Shown here in pieces: positions 9,784-20,000 of a DNA stretch of 64,000 bases. The DNA is from Microbacteriaceae bacterium (GTDB lineage Bacteria; Actinomycetota; Actinomycetes; Actinomycetales; Microbacteriaceae): the NCBI GenBank assembly GCA_031177985.1, contig JAPSJW010000003.1, positions 186,001 through 250,000 of the forward strand. Reading direction: 5' to 3'. Both the position numbers and the translations under genes were made by a program. Under the pieces are notes generated by a model that did not search any database, had not been told where the DNA came from, and was given only the letters and a program-made list of their open reading frames with translations. Numbering within the stretch: the stretch's first letter is position 1; each line of letters starts with the position of its first letter.

Positions 9784-10689
9784 CTAGTCCGCGGGCGTCG
9801 CGAGCACCGTGAGAGCTCCGGGAACCACCTCGACCGAGACCGGCAGCGCACCGAAGCGCTCGCCGTCGCCGTAGGCCACGAGCCCCTCCCCGTCGATGCG
9901 CACGGTGCTCGCCCTCTCGATGCGCACTCGGCGGTCCGAGACGTGCGTGCCCGCGAACACGCGAGGGAAGATGCGCAGGAAGGCGAGCCGGGACAGCGGC
10001 TCGACGACGAGCACGTCGAGCAGCCCGTCGTCGAGCTGGGCGTCGGGCACGACCTTCATCCCTCCGCCGATCGAGGTGCCGTTGCCGACCGCAACGAGCA
10101 CCGCGTCGAGTTCCTCCTCCCGCCCGTCGAGCGTGAGTCGGTACGACAGCGGGCGCAGCCGCGCCAGCTCGATTCCGAGCGCAACCAGATAGCGGGCCGA
10201 TCCCCGAGGTCGCCGCAGCCGGTTCGCGCGTTCGTTGACGACCGCGTCGAATCCGGCGGAGAGCACGCCGGCGAACCAGCGCTCCGTGCCGTCGGCGAGC
10301 GTCACTCGAGCGGCATCGATGCTGCGTTGCGGAGCCTCCAGCTCCCTTCGGAGCCGGGCCACAGCATCCGCAGGCGTGACGTCGCCGATGCCGAGTGCTC
10401 GCGCGACGTCGTTGCCCGTCCCGGCTGGGACGATGCCCAGCGGCACGGCCGTGCCGGCGACCCCGTTGGCCCCCAGGTTGACCATGCCGTCTCCCCCGAC
10501 GACGATGAGCGCGCGCGGCCCCGTCGCGACGGCGCGGAGAACGCGTTCCTGCAGGATCGCGTAGTCCTCGGCTGCGATGCCCTCGACTTCGAGCCCCGCC
10601 GCCCTCAGGCCGGCGACGACCGCAGGACCGACGGAGGCGCGTCTGCCGCCCGCCGCGGGATTGATCGCCACGACGATGCGCTCCGTCAC
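9784..10689 (-). CDS. Diacylglycerol/lipid kinase (DagK/YegS family)
   Basis: 301 residues. Phosphorylates a lipid hydroxyl, typically diacylglycerol, with ATP. The nucleotide-binding signature is complete: VVAINPAAGG at the N-terminus, VVGGDGMVN near residue 83 and PAGTGNDVAR near 108. Conserved C-terminal motifs (IGGGMKVVPDAQLDDGLLDV, EGLVAYGDGERFG) match the second domain that carries the metal site. It is a cytoplasmic or membrane-peripheral enzyme in lipid recycling. The gene follows the copper ATPase gene in the same direction, but the hairpin at 10702-10738 probably separates the transcripts. Confidence 0.92.
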   Translation of the reverse strand: MTERIVVAINPAAGGRRASVGPAVVAGLRAAGLEVEGIAAEDYAILQERVLRAVATGPRALIVVGGDGMVNLGANGVAGTAVPLGIVPAGTGNDVARALGIGDVTPADAVARLRRELEAPQRSIDAARVTLADGTERWFAGVLSAGFDAVVNERANRLRRPRGSARYLVALGIELARLRPLSYRLTLDGREEELDAVLVAVGNGTSIGGGMKVVPDAQLDDGLLDVLVVEPLSRLAFLRIFPRVFAGTHVSDRRVRIERASTVRIDGEGLVAYGDGERFGALPVSVEVVPGALTVLATPAD

Positions 10690-10701
10690 GGCTGCAGGCT
10701 A

Positions 10702-10738
10702 GCGGGCGCGCCGACCGCCGTCGGTTCGGCGCGCCCGC
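10702..10738 (-). terminator. Terminator hairpin after the copper ATPase gene
   Basis: Arms GCGGGCGCGCCGA and TCGGCGCGCCCGC form a perfect 13-bp stem with an inner CCG/CGG pair. It lies 4 bp beyond the ATPase stop and just before the lipid kinase start; there is no strong T-run, so readthrough is possible. Confidence 0.7.
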
Positions 10739-10742
10739 CGGC

Positions 10743-12914
10743 TCACCGAGCTCGGGAGCCGAGCCTGAGCGTGCGGAGCAGCTGGGCGTTGAGCGCCACC
10801 ACGACCGTCGAGACGGACATGAAGACAGCTGCGAGCGCCGGCGGCAGCAGGACGCCCGCGCCGTAGAGCACACCCGCGGCGAGCGGGATGCCGATCGCGT
10901 TGTACCCGGTGGCCCAGAACAGGTTCTGCAGCTCCTTGCGGTAGGTGGCTCGGCTCAGCGCGAGCACGTCGACGACCGCCCTGGGGTCGCTCGACGCGAG
11001 CACCACGCCCGCCGATTCGATCGCCACGTCCGTTCCCGCACCGATCGCGATGCCGAGGTCGGCGCGCGTCAGTGCCGGTGCGTCGTTGACGCCGTCGCCG
11101 ACCATGGCAACCCGCCTCCCCTGCTGCTGCAGCCGGGCGACGACATCCGCCTTCTCCCCCGGCAGCACTTCGGCGTGCACCTCGTCGATGCCGAGCTCTG
11201 CGGCGACCCAGCGGCCGACCTCGCGGGAATCGCCCGTCAGCATCGCGACACGCACCCCGCGCCGGTGCAGCAGCTCGACGGCCTGCCGCGACTCGGGCCG
11301 CACGACGTCGGCGAGAACGATCGCGCCGAGCACCTCGCTCTCGTCGAGCACGAACACGACGGTCTTGCCCGCGGCGGCGTGCTCCCGGTTCGCCGGGACG
11401 AGCGCTGCGGGCAGGGAGATGCCGCGCTCGGTCACCGTGCGCAGGCTCGACACCGTGATCTGTCGCCCGTCGACCCGCGCCGTGGCTCCCCTGCCGGCGA
11501 GGTTCTCGAAGCCTGACGCGGTCGGCACCGGTATGCCCCTGTCAGCGGCCGCCGCCACGACGGCACGCGCAATCGGGTGCTCCGAGCGGAGCTCCACCGC
11601 TGCGGCCGCACCGAGCAGCTGCTCGGCCGTGTGGCCGTTGGCGGGGAGGACCTCGACGACGCCCTGCCGCCCCTCGGTCAGGGTGCCGGTCTTGTCGAAG
11701 AGGACCACATCGACCGACCGCGCGACCTCGAGTGCGAGCCGGTCCTTGACGAGGATGCCGGAGCGCGCGCCGATCGCCGTCGAGATCTGGGAGACGAGCG
11801 GGATGGCGAGGCCGAGCGCGTGCGGGCAGGCGATGACCAGCACCGTCACGACCCTCTCGAGGGTGAAGGCCGGATCCCCTGGGGCGAGAAGCGCCCAGGC
11901 GATGAGAGTCACCAGAGCAGCGCCGAGCGCTACATAGAAGAGGATCGAGGCGGCGCGGTCGGCGAGCAGCTGAGCCCGCGAGCGGCTCGCCTGCGCGTCG
12001 GCGACGAGTCGCATGATGCCGGCGAGGGCGGTCGAGTCGCCCGTGCGGGTCACCTCGACGGTCAGGGATCCGGCCGCGATGCTGCCGCCCACGACGTCGT
12101 CGCCCGAGCGCTTCGCCACAGGCGCCGACTCCCCGGTCAGGAGCGACTCGTCGACAGCCGACTCGCCCTCGACGACGATGCCGTCGGCGGGAATGGCGGC
12201 TCCGGGGCGCACGAGCACGCGATCGCCCGCGGCGAGAGCCGAGACGGGGACCCGCTTCGTCGCGCCGTCGAGCAGCACCTCCGCCTCGTCGGGGAGCAGC
12301 CGCGCGAGCTCGCCGAGGGCGTCGCTCGCGCCGCGCACGGCGCTCATCTCGATCCAGTGGCCGAGCAGCATGATCGTGACGAGGGTCGCGAGCTCCCACC
12401 AGAAGTCCATCCCCGGCAGACCGAGCGTGACGGCGAGGCTGTACCCGAGGGCGACCACGATCGCGAGAGAGATGAGCGTCATCATCCCCGGCGCTCGACC
12501 GCGCAGCTCGTCGACGGCGCCGCGTAGGAACACGAGACCGCCGTAGAGGAAGACCGCGATGCCGAACACGGCAGGGATGTACTGGCTGCCGGGGAAGCGG
12601 GGGCCGTCGACCCCGAGGATCTTCTGCAGCCCGACGGAGAACACGAGAGTAGGGGCGGTCAGCAGCAGCGAGAGCCAGAACCGGCGACGGAACACCGCGG
12701 GATCGTGCGCGGCGTGGTCGTGCCCTGAGTGGCCCTGCGCATGGTCGTGCCCTGCGTGGTCGTGCGTCGCATGGCCGTGCGCCGAATGGTCGTGCCCCGC
12801 GTGGCCATGCGCCGCGTGCTCGTGCGCCGAGTGGTCGCCCTCACCCGGGTGCAGGCTCGAAGGCGCCTCGGGTGCCTGGCCGGCCGTGTCGTGGTGCGTG
12901 TGATCAGTCATCAT
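10743..12914 (-). CDS. Copper/silver-type P1B ATPase with His-rich N-terminus (CPH motif)
   Basis: 723 residues. A cation-transporting ATPase, with metal export the likely direction. Seen: an N-terminal tail of about 75 residues with many His-Asp/His-Glu/His-Ala repeats instead of a CxxC metal-binding domain; TGES in the actuator domain near 260; membrane metal-site motif CPH ([14 protein letters not shown]) near 361; phosphorylation site DKTGTLTEG near 407; HP motif (SEHPIARAV); hinge [10 protein letters not shown] near 605. CPH with a His-rich tail is typical of the CopB-like P1B-3 subgroup (copper or silver), not CopA (CPC). AAAGG lies five bases before the ATG at 12914; a second ATG at 12911 follows directly. 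A CsoR-like operator lies 28 bp upstream. Confidence 0.93.
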   Translation of the reverse strand: MMTDHTHHDTAGQAPEAPSSLHPGEGDHSAHEHAAHGHAGHDHSAHGHATHDHAGHDHAQGHSGHDHAAHDPAVFRRRFWLSLLLTAPTLVFSVGLQKILGVDGPRFPGSQYIPAVFGIAVFLYGGLVFLRGAVDELRGRAPGMMTLISLAIVVALGYSLAVTLGLPGMDFWWELATLVTIMLLGHWIEMSAVRGASDALGELARLLPDEAEVLLDGATKRVPVSALAAGDRVLVRPGAAIPADGIVVEGESAVDESLLTGESAPVAKRSGDDVVGGSIAAGSLTVEVTRTGDSTALAGIMRLVADAQASRSRAQLLADRAASILFYVALGAALVTLIAWALLAPGDPAFTLERVVTVLVIACPHALGLAIPLVSQISTAIGARSGILVKDRLALEVARSVDVVLFDKTGTLTEGRQGVVEVLPANGHTAEQLLGAAAAVELRSEHPIARAVVAAAADRGIPVPTASGFENLAGRGATARVDGRQITVSSLRTVTERGISLPAALVPANREHAAAGKTVVFVLDESEVLGAIVLADVVRPESRQAVELLHRRGVRVAMLTGDSREVGRWVAAELGIDEVHAEVLPGEKADVVARLQQQGRRVAMVGDGVNDAPALTRADLGIAIGAGTDVAIESAGVVLASSDPRAVVDVLALSRATYRKELQNLFWATGYNAIGIPLAAGVLYGAGVLLPPALAAVFMSVSTVVVALNAQLLRTLRLGSRAR

Positions 12915-12941
12915 TGCCGCCTTTCCACCATCACGAACGCT

Positions 12942-12958
12942 ATACCCCCCTAGGGTAT
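12942..12958. promoter_or_regulatory. CsoR-like copper repressor operator
   Basis: ATACCCCCCTAGGGTAT is a 17-base near-palindrome with C/G-rich centre and ATAC/GTAT ends, the form of operator bound by CsoR-family copper sensors. It lies 28 bp before the copper ATPase start and 34 bp before the divergent metallo-beta-lactamase-fold gene, so it probably overlaps the ATPase promoter. No csoR gene is in the window. Confidence 0.72.
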
Positions 12959-12991
12959 TCCTGAATCGGCGATCCGCATAGTGTGGATGTC

Positions 12992-13627
12992 ATGAAGATC
13001 ACGAAGTACGAGCACGCCTGCGTCGTCCTGGAGAAGGGCGGCGAGAAGCTCGTCATCGACCCCGGAGCGTTCACGAGCCTGCTGCCCGACACCTCGGGGG
13101 TCGTCGGCGTCGTGGTGACCCACGAGCATCCCGATCATTGGACCCCCGAGCAGCTGAAGGGGGTGCTGAACCGCAGCGCCGGTGTTCGGCTGCTCGGGCC
13201 TCAGGGAGTGGCGGATGCGGCTCAGGACTTCGACGTCGAGGTCGTGTCGCCCGGCGACGACGTGGAGGTGGGCTCGTTCCGGCTGCGGTTCTTCGGCGGC
13301 CGTCACGCCGTCATCCACGCATCGATCCCGGTGATCGACAACGTGGGCGTGCTCGTCGACGACGAGTTCTACTACGCGGGCGACTCCTTCGAGGTGCCCG
13401 ACGTCGAGGTCGGCACGCTCGCCGCCCCGGCCGGCGCGCCCTGGATGAAGATCGCCGAGTCGATGGACTACGTCGTCGAGGTGAAGCCGCAGCGCGCCTT
13501 CGCCACCCACGAGATGGTGCTGTCAGCCGCGGGCAAGGGCATGTCGCACGCACGACTGGAGTGGGCCACCCAGCAGGGCGGCGGCCAGTACTTCCCGCTC
13601 GAAGCCGGTCAGTCGATCGACGTCTAA
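12992..13627 (+). CDS. Metallo-beta-lactamase-fold hydrolase (UlaG-like)
   Basis: 211 residues. MBL-fold metal ligands are visible: THEHPDHW near residue 44 (HxHxDH), GGRHAVIH near 107, YYAGDSF near 128 and a late His (ATHEM). The overall form (ITKYEHACVVLEKGGEKLVIDPGAF) is that of the small UlaG/YcjY-like MBL hydrolases; the substrate is unknown. The ATG at 12992 is used. A GTG at 12983 is in frame, and neither has a clear ribosome binding site; ATAGTG just upstream could serve as a -10 for a nearly leaderless transcript. It is divergent from the copper ATPase gene and might share its control region. Confidence 0.85.
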   Translation: MKITKYEHACVVLEKGGEKLVIDPGAFTSLLPDTSGVVGVVVTHEHPDHWTPEQLKGVLNRSAGVRLLGPQGVADAAQDFDVEVVSPGDDVEVGSFRLRFFGGRHAVIHASIPVIDNVGVLVDDEFYYAGDSFEVPDVEVGTLAAPAGAPWMKIAESMDYVVEVKPQRAFATHEMVLSAAGKGMSHARLEWATQQGGGQYFPLEAGQSIDV

Positions 13628-13633
13628 GCAGAC

Positions 13634-13668
13634 GTGCGGCGCACCCTCGTCACGAGGATGCGCCGCAC
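13634..13668. terminator. Convergent-gene terminator
   Basis: Arms GTGCGGCGCA and TGCGCCGCAC enclose a second stem CCTCGT/ACGAGG with a one-base loop. It lies between the convergent ends of the MBL gene (13627) and the desaturase gene (13677), so it can serve both. Confidence 0.85.
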
Positions 13669-13676
13669 GGTCGGAG

Positions 13677-14777
13677 TCAGGCTCGGCGGAAGCGGTTCAC
13701 CGCGGGGCAGTCGAACGGGTCGCGAGCCGACAGTCCGACCTCGTTGAGGTAGCGGATGACGATCCGGTACGACGCCACGACGGTCGCCTCCGTGTAGGGG
13801 ATGCCCTGGGTGCGGCAGTGCTCGCGCACGATTTGACGCGCCCGGCTCAGGTGCGGGCGCGGCATGCTCGGGAAGAGGTGGTGCTCCACCTGGTGGTTGA
13901 GGCCGCCGTAGAGGATGGTCGCCCACATGCCGCCCTTGATGTTGCGCGACGTGAGCACCTGCTTGCGCAGGAAGTCGGGCTTCTCGCCACGGGGGATCAA
14001 CGGCATGCCCTTGTGGTTGGGCGCGAACGAGGCGCCCATGTAGAGGCCGAAGACCGCGAGCTGCACGCCGAGGAAGGCGAACGCGAGCCCTACGGGCAGC
14101 ACGAGGAAGATCGCGGTCACGTAGAGACCGAGGCGGGCGGCCAGCATGCCGAGCTCCAGGTAGCGTCCCTCGATCTTCTCGCGGTCGAACAGCGACACGA
14201 TCGACCTGGCGTGCAGGTTGAGGCCCTCGAGCAGCAGCAGCGGGAAGAAGAGGTACCCCTGCTTGCGGGTGATCAGCGCCTGCAGGCCCTTGGCCTTGGA
14301 CGCGTCCTCGGGCACGAACGAGATCGTGTCGACCTCGATGTCGGGGTCCTTGCCGATCTGGTTCGGGTTCGCGTGGTGGCGGGTGTGCTTGCGCATCCAC
14401 CAGGAGTAGCTGATGCCCACCACGCCTGCGGCGAGGATGCGGCCGGCACGGTCGTTGGCGGGACCGGACTCGAACACCTGGCGGTGCGAGGCCTCATGGG
14501 CGACGAAGGCGACCTGCGTCAGCACGATGCCCAGGGCCGCTGCGATGAGCAGCTGGAACCAGGAGTCTCCGAGGAGGATGAATCCGGCGACACAGCCGGC
14601 GAGTGCCACCGAGAGGATGCTGAGCACCATCCAGTAGAAGCCTTGGCGCTTGCGGAGGAGGCCCGCATCGCGGACCGTCGAGAGCAGTGCGGAGAAGGAG
14701 CTGGTAACGCTCGACTTCTCTCCCGAGCGCGCGGTGGTTGCGCGGACGGGGCCAAGGGATGATGCAGCCAGGGTCAT
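13677..14777 (-). CDS. Fatty acid / acyl-CoA desaturase
   Basis: 366 residues. Membrane di-iron desaturase introducing a double bond into acyl chains. The three histidine boxes are all present: HEASH near residue 96, HTRHH near 130, and HQVEHH near 296 (the Q/HxxHH third box). Four or more hydrophobic segments separate them. The C-terminus carries LFPSMPRPHLSRAR. ATG at 14777 (MTLAASSLGPV) is chosen; GGTTGGA lies just upstream. An open frame to 14876 adds 33 residues without family character. It is transcribed away from the cold-shock gene across a 259-bp gap, so lipid desaturation and the cold-shock protein may form a cold-response pair. Confidence 0.92.
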   Translation of the reverse strand: MTLAASSLGPVRATTARSGEKSSVTSSFSALLSTVRDAGLLRKRQGFYWMVLSILSVALAGCVAGFILLGDSWFQLLIAAALGIVLTQVAFVAHEASHRQVFESGPANDRAGRILAAGVVGISYSWWMRKHTRHHANPNQIGKDPDIEVDTISFVPEDASKAKGLQALITRKQGYLFFPLLLLEGLNLHARSIVSLFDREKIEGRYLELGMLAARLGLYVTAIFLVLPVGLAFAFLGVQLAVFGLYMGASFAPNHKGMPLIPRGEKPDFLRKQVLTSRNIKGGMWATILYGGLNHQVEHHLFPSMPRPHLSRARQIVREHCRTQGIPYTEATVVASYRIVIRYLNEVGLSARDPFDCPAVNRFRRA

Positions 14778-14990
14778 GTATCCAACCGGGTCGTTCGACT
14801 TCCCAGTCGGTGATGTGGGCAACTGCCCGTCGATAGATGTCACGATACCCAGTCGAACTGTTAAACGGCCTCGCATGTCACGGGGTGCCTATTTGCGGCT
14901 GGGTGCGCTACCCTTCAGACAGTTGTTGTGTTGAGCTTTTCCTAGCAGGTCCCCAGCGGTTCTCTTTGCGAGCGACGAATACACGCGACA

Positions 14991-15013
14991 ACGGCATCGG
15001 ATGTCGATGCCGT
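14991..15013 (+). promoter_or_regulatory. Hairpin in the 5' untranslated region of the cold-shock gene
   Basis: Arms ACGGCATCG and CGATGCCGT form a perfect 9-bp stem with loop GATGT, ending 23 bases before the ATG of the cold-shock gene. The ribosome binding site (AGAAGGA) follows after an unpaired A-rich stretch. Cold-shock mRNAs often carry structured leaders; a regulatory role here is inferred. Confidence 0.5.
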
Positions 15014-15036
15014 AACACTCGAAAAGAGAAGGACAC

Positions 15037-15240
15037 ATGGCCACTGGCACTGTGAAATGGTTCAACGCGGAGAAGGGCTTCGGCTTCATCTCCCCCGATG
15101 ACGGAGGCGCTGACGTCTTCGCCCACTACTCGGCGATCGCCTCTAACGGCTACCGCTCGCTCGAGGAGAACCAGAAGGTCGAGTTCGAGACGTCGCAGGG
15201 CCCCAAGGGCCTGCAGGCGGCGAACATTCGCCCTCTCTGA
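15037..15240 (+). CDS. cspA: Cold-shock protein, CspA family
   Basis: 67 residues, the full usual length. A single OB-fold domain that binds single-stranded RNA/DNA. RNP1 (KGFGFI at residues 13-18) and RNP2 (DVFAHYSAI, 26-34) are both present, beginning [18 protein letters not shown], the standard actinobacterial start. The ribosome binding site AGAAGGA sits six bases before the ATG. It is monocistronic: a long leader with a hairpin lies before it and a strong terminator after it. Confidence 0.97.
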   Translation: MATGTVKWFNAEKGFGFISPDDGGADVFAHYSAIASNGYRSLEENQKVEFETSQGPKGLQAANIRPL

Positions 15241-15258
15241 TCCTCAGTAGATCACTGT

Positions 15259-15288
15259 GAAGAGCCCCGGCTTCGGCCGGGGCTCTTC
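15259..15288 (+). terminator. Rho-independent terminator of the cold-shock gene
   Basis: Perfect 13-bp stem (GAAGAGCCCCGGC with its complement), UUCG tetraloop, followed by TGTTTT. This is one of the strongest terminators in the window. Confidence 0.93.
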
Positions 15289-15309
15289 TGTTTTCCCGCA
15301 CGCCCGACG

Positions 15310-16980
15310 TCAGCGCTGTTCCGCGAGTGCCGCCTGCCGGGGCCGCTCCAGGCCCCGCGGGGCGAGGTGATCGCCCCACCTCACGAAGAGCACGCCGACG
15401 CAGGCGGCGACGGCCAGGGCCCCGAGTCCGCACCAGACGAGCCCCTGCGCGAGGAACGCGAGTCCCCAGGCGGCCTGGTACGCGAGGAAGAACGCCTCGG
15501 CTATCAGGTAGGGCCATGGGATGCGCACGTGGTACCGGCGACTCGACACCGGTGCGCCTCCGCTCGCCGCGGTCTTCGGGGTCCTCTCGAACTCGCTGTG
15601 CAACGGCCCGAGCAGTCCCTCGACGAAGGCGCACGCCTGATGCGCCAGCATGCCGGTGTTGAGCACGACGTAGGGCACCAGCCGCGCGAGCCGCCGTCCG
15701 AACTCCCGCGCGTCCAGCGCGGCGGAGTAGGTGTGCCGCGCCTCCGCCGAGGCGAGGACGCCGGCGAGCAGCACCCAGAGCGTGCTCGGCAGCAGGTACC
15801 CGGCGACTCCGGCCGCAGGGCCGAGGGCGCCGAGCCAGAGCTGCGCGTCGATGAGGATCGGCAGCAGCAGCATCCACACCGCCCAGAACGCCCACTGGAC
15901 GGCGACGAGCATGTGGTAGGCGAGATGCACCCTGCGGGCGAGCGGCGTGCGGTACCCGGTCAGCAGCGTCCGCAGGTGCAGGCGCTGCAGCTGCGCCCAG
16001 CCCTGCGTCCACCGCTTCTGCTGCGCCTTGTAGGCAGTCACGGTGCCGGGCAGCTCGGCGGGGACGACCAGCTCCTTCACGAATCGGGTGCGGTAGCCGG
16101 CGAAGAGGTGGCGGAAGCTGAGCTCGCAGTCCTCGACGAGGCTTGCAGCACGCCATCCGCCGGCCCGCTCCACCGCACCGGCGCGCCAGACACCAGCCGT
16201 CCCGGTGAAGTTCACGAAGCCCCAGCGGGCCGAACGCCACGACATCTGCAGCGTGTGGTGGTCATCGACCCAGAGGGACTGCGCACGGGTCAGGGCGGAC
16301 TCGTCTGCATTCAGGTGGCCCCACTGCGCCTGAACCATCGCCACGTCGCCCAGGGCGGTTCCGGTGGCGTCGTAGAAATAGGGCAGCGCGCGCTCCAGGT
16401 AGTCGGCGGGCGGGATGAAGTCGGAATCGAACAGGACGAGGAAGTCGGCGTCCGTGCGCTTGCGCGCCTCCTCGAGCGCTCCCGCCTTGTAGCCCACGCG
16501 ATCCTCCCGCCGCAGGACCGTGCAGCGGAGGCCCGACTCGCGCACGCGAGCGGCCGCGGCATCGACGAGCGAGCGGGTGTCCGCATCCGTCGAATCATCG
16601 AGAACCTGGATCTCGAGGCGGTCGGACGGCCAGCGGAGCCGGCCCGCCGCCGCGATGACGCGTTCCGCCACGAGGTGCTCGTTGTACATCGGGAGCTGCA
16701 CGCACACCGCAGGCAGCTCCTCCGGCAGCACCCCCGACCGCTCAGGCGCCCGGCCGCGTGCGAAGTAGCCGACCCGCTCGATGAAGCCGCCGACGAGGAA
16801 GAGGAGGATCCCGAGGTACGGGAGATGCGAGACGGCGAGGGCGAACCACCACGTTCCGCTGCCCGGGGTGAGGATGGGGCCCTGCCGCGCGAGGGAGACG
16901 GCCGTGACCAGCACCGCGGCCGCCGCGAAGGCCGCGAGGGGCGTCCACCACGGAAGCGGGAGCGACAGAGGAGATCTCAT
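15310..16980 (-). CDS. Processive family-2 glycosyltransferase (cellulose/mannan-synthase-like)
   Basis: 556 residues. Two N-terminal membrane helices (about 12-30 and 48-66), a cytoplasmic GT2 domain, then about four C-terminal helices. The D,D,D,QxxRW set of processive synthases is complete: VLDDSTD near 130, FDSDF near 186, VEDCE near 283 and QQKRW near 320. Such enzymes polymerise beta-linked hexoses and push the chain through the membrane. The sequence around QQKRWTQGWAQ resembles glucomannan/mannan synthases as much as cellulose synthases; donor sugar unknown. It lies 64 bp downstream of the alpha-mannosidase gene in the same direction, with an inverted repeat between, so it may have its own promoter. 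Confidence 0.87.
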   Translation of the reverse strand: MRSPLSLPLPWWTPLAAFAAAAVLVTAVSLARQGPILTPGSGTWWFALAVSHLPYLGILLFLVGGFIERVGYFARGRAPERSGVLPEELPAVCVQLPMYNEHLVAERVIAAAGRLRWPSDRLEIQVLDDSTDADTRSLVDAAAARVRESGLRCTVLRREDRVGYKAGALEEARKRTDADFLVLFDSDFIPPADYLERALPYFYDATGTALGDVAMVQAQWGHLNADESALTRAQSLWVDDHHTLQMSWRSARWGFVNFTGTAGVWRAGAVERAGGWRAASLVEDCELSFRHLFAGYRTRFVKELVVPAELPGTVTAYKAQQKRWTQGWAQLQRLHLRTLLTGYRTPLARRVHLAYHMLVAVQWAFWAVWMLLLPILIDAQLWLGALGPAAGVAGYLLPSTLWVLLAGVLASAEARHTYSAALDAREFGRRLARLVPYVVLNTGMLAHQACAFVEGLLGPLHSEFERTPKTAASGGAPVSSRRYHVRIPWPYLIAEAFFLAYQAAWGLAFLAQGLVWCGLGALAVAACVGVLFVRWGDHLAPRGLERPRQAALAEQR

Positions 16981-17013
16981 GTCGCCAGGATCCCGCTCCG
17001 GAGTGGCCGGCGG

Positions 17014-17040
17014 ATGAGACGCTCATGACAGAGCTCTCAT
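17014..17040. repeat. Imperfect inverted repeat between mannosidase and glycosyltransferase genes
   Basis: Arms ATGAGACGCTC and GAGCTCTCAT (complement with a single bulged base), 6-base spacer. It lies 4 bp past the mannosidase stop and 33 bp before the glycosyltransferase start. It could be a weak terminator or an operator. Confidence 0.45.
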
Positions 17041-17044
17041 GCGT

Positions 17045-20000
17045 TCAGGCGTCGTGTCTCGTACTCCGACTCGGCGCTCGGAAGCGCAGCGTGAGCAGCT
17101 CGAACGGACGCAGCCTGAGGTCGACCCGACGATCCGAGACGGCCGAGATCGCCGTGCTCTCCGACGGCCGTTCGAGGAGGTCCGTCGCCTCCACGGCATC
17201 CCACTCGATGGACGTGGTCACAGCGCCGGACGACCGGTTGCCGTGCGCCTCGTAGAGCCGGGCCACAAGATCGCCAGACCCGTCCTCCGCGAGCTTGACC
17301 GCGTCGACGACGATCGCGGGGTTCGACACCTCCAGCAGCGCCTCGACCGGCGAACCGGTGATCGCGCGCGGCACCAGGGACTGCCGGTAGCCGTCGACGA
17401 TCGCCTCGGGGATGCCGCCCGGCCGCAGGCTGACGGTGAACGAGTGCGAGCCCTGATCGGCTTCCGGATCCGGATAGCGGGGTGCCCGCAGCAGCGACAG
17501 CCGCGCCATCACCATGGGGCTGCCGGATGGCGCCCGCAGCGTGCGCAGATCGTGGCCGTAGACGACATCGTTGGCGATCGCGACGCCCCAGCCGGGCTCA
17601 CCGACCTGCACCCACCGATGGGCGACCGTCTCGAAGCGCGCCGCGTCCCACGAGGTGTTGCGGTGGATCGCACGGTGCAGGTGACCGAACTGGATCTCGG
17701 ATGCCGCCCGATCCGCGCGCACGTCGATCGGGAACACGAGCTTCAGCAGCTTCTGGGACTCGTGCCAGTCGATGTCGAAGGAGAGGTCGATCCTCCCCTC
17801 GACCAGACGCACGCGCACGTCGATCGCCGAGGCACCGAACTCGTGCCGAACGGCGATCGCGTCGCCGTCGATTCCCACGGAGACCGGATCGAGCAGCTCG
17901 CGGCCCGAGCGCTGGTCCTCCTCGTTGATGTCCCACGCGTCCCACTCGCGCGGGGTGTCGCGCAGCAGGTGCAGCACGCCGCCGGCCATACCCTCGGGCA
18001 GCACCTCGCGATCGTGGACGAGATCGCGGATCGACGTGAAGGCGCCGCGGCCATCCACCACAACGCGCAGGGTCGGATCCTCGAGCACGAAGGCGCCGCC
18101 GTCCGCTGAGGGCGTCGCGGCCGCGGTCTCGACAGCGGGCGCGATCGCCATGGCCGGGACACCGGCCTGCGCGTACGGGCCTGCGTTCGCGGAGAGCACG
18201 GTGTCGCCGTCACCGGCCAGAGCCGCGAGCGAGGAGTCGATGATCCCCTCGAGCACGGCTGCGACCCGCGCGTACGACGCCTCCGCGTCCTGGTGCACCC
18301 AGGCGATCGAGGTCCCCGGCAGGATGTCGTGGAACTGCAGCAGCAGCACCGTGCGCCACGCGTCCTGCAGCTCGGCGGCCGGATAAGGGGTCCCCCGCAG
18401 GATGGCAGCCGTCGCCGCCCACAGCTCCGCCTGGCGCAGGCGCGCCTCGCTGTGCCGGTTGCCGCGTTTGGTCTTCTGCTGCGACACGAGCGTGCCGCGA
18501 TGCAGTTCGAGGTACATCTCGCCCAGCCATACGGGCGGAGAGGTCAGCTCGGCCTCGGCCGCCTCGAAGAACGAGTGCGGATCGCCGAGCGATACCCGAG
18601 GCGAGCCCTCCAGATCGCGCTTGCGGGCGGCCTGCGCGAGCATCTCGCGCGTGGGACCTCCTCCCCCATCGCCCCAGCCGAACAGCCCGAGCACTTCCCG
18701 CGCCGAACCCTTGCCGCTGAACACCCGCTCGGTGCGTGCGAGATCGAGCCCGCCGAGGTCGGAGTTGTAGGTCTCGGCGGGGGGCAGGTGGGCGAACAGG
18801 CGTGATCCGTCGATGCCCTCCCAATGGAAGGTCGAATAGGGGATGCGGTTGGTCTCGTTCCAGGACGGCTTCTGCGTCACGAAGTAGCGGGCGCCGGCGG
18901 CGCGGGCGATCTGCGGGAGCGCGGCACTGTAGCCGAACGAGTCGGGCAGCCATACCTCGTCGGTCTCGATCCCGAACTCCTCGAGGAAGAACTTCTTGCC
19001 CTGGAGGAACTGGCGCACGAGCGCCTCACCGCTCGGCATGTTGGTATCGGACTCGACCCACATCCCGCCGACCGGCCGGAATCGCCCCGTGGCGACCGCG
19101 GCGCGGACGCGCTCGAACAGCTCCGGTTGGCTCTGCTTCAGCCACAGGTACTGCTGCGCCGACGACGCGGCGAAGACGAACTCGGGATCGCGCTCGAGGA
19201 GATCGACGACGTTCGCGAAGGTGCGGGCGACCTTGCGCACCGTCTCGCGCGTCGGCCACAGCCACGCCGAGTCGATGTGCGCGTGCCCCACCGCGGTCAC
19301 GTGCAGCGCGCTGCCCGGGGCCGTCATCGCGAGCGCCGGCGCCAGTGCGTCGCGACCGCGCTGCGCCGAGCCCGGGATGTCGTCGGGATCCATGACGTCG
19401 ACCATGCGCTCGAGCGCGTACACGATGTCGGCGCGACGAGCGGTGTCGGCAGGCAGCGTCGCGACGAGTCCCTCGAGGGCCACCACGTCCTGCAGCAGCT
19501 CCCAGACGGTCAGGTCGCGCAGTGCGACCTCGAGGCGCACGAGGCGGTAGTGCGGCTGGTCCCCGGCGGTGGCCTTGTCGCCGAGTGGGGTCGGCTCGTA
19601 CTCGTACGGCACCTGGATGGTCGGATTCGCGGCCGCCTCGAGCAGGAGGCGGAACGGGCCGGGTTCGGCGATGGGCACCCACGCGTTGCGCGGCTCGATC
19701 GCCTTCACGATGGTGCCGTCGGGCCGGTACGCGGTGGCCTCCGCCTGGAAACCTGGCTGCTCGTCCACGAACCCGAGGTCGACGACCAGTTCGACCGCCT
19801 CAGCGGGCCAGGAGGCCGGGACCTCGCCGCGCACGTCGAACCACACCGTGTCCCACGGGCGGCCCCAGGGGGTGCCGAGCGCGATCGGCTCGAACTCCTG
19901 AGCCACCGCGGTGTCGAAGGGCACCGGCTCCCCGCCGACCTGCCACGCGCTGATCTCGACCGGCCGAGTCTCGCGATACAGCGCGGGCGTGATGCGGAAG

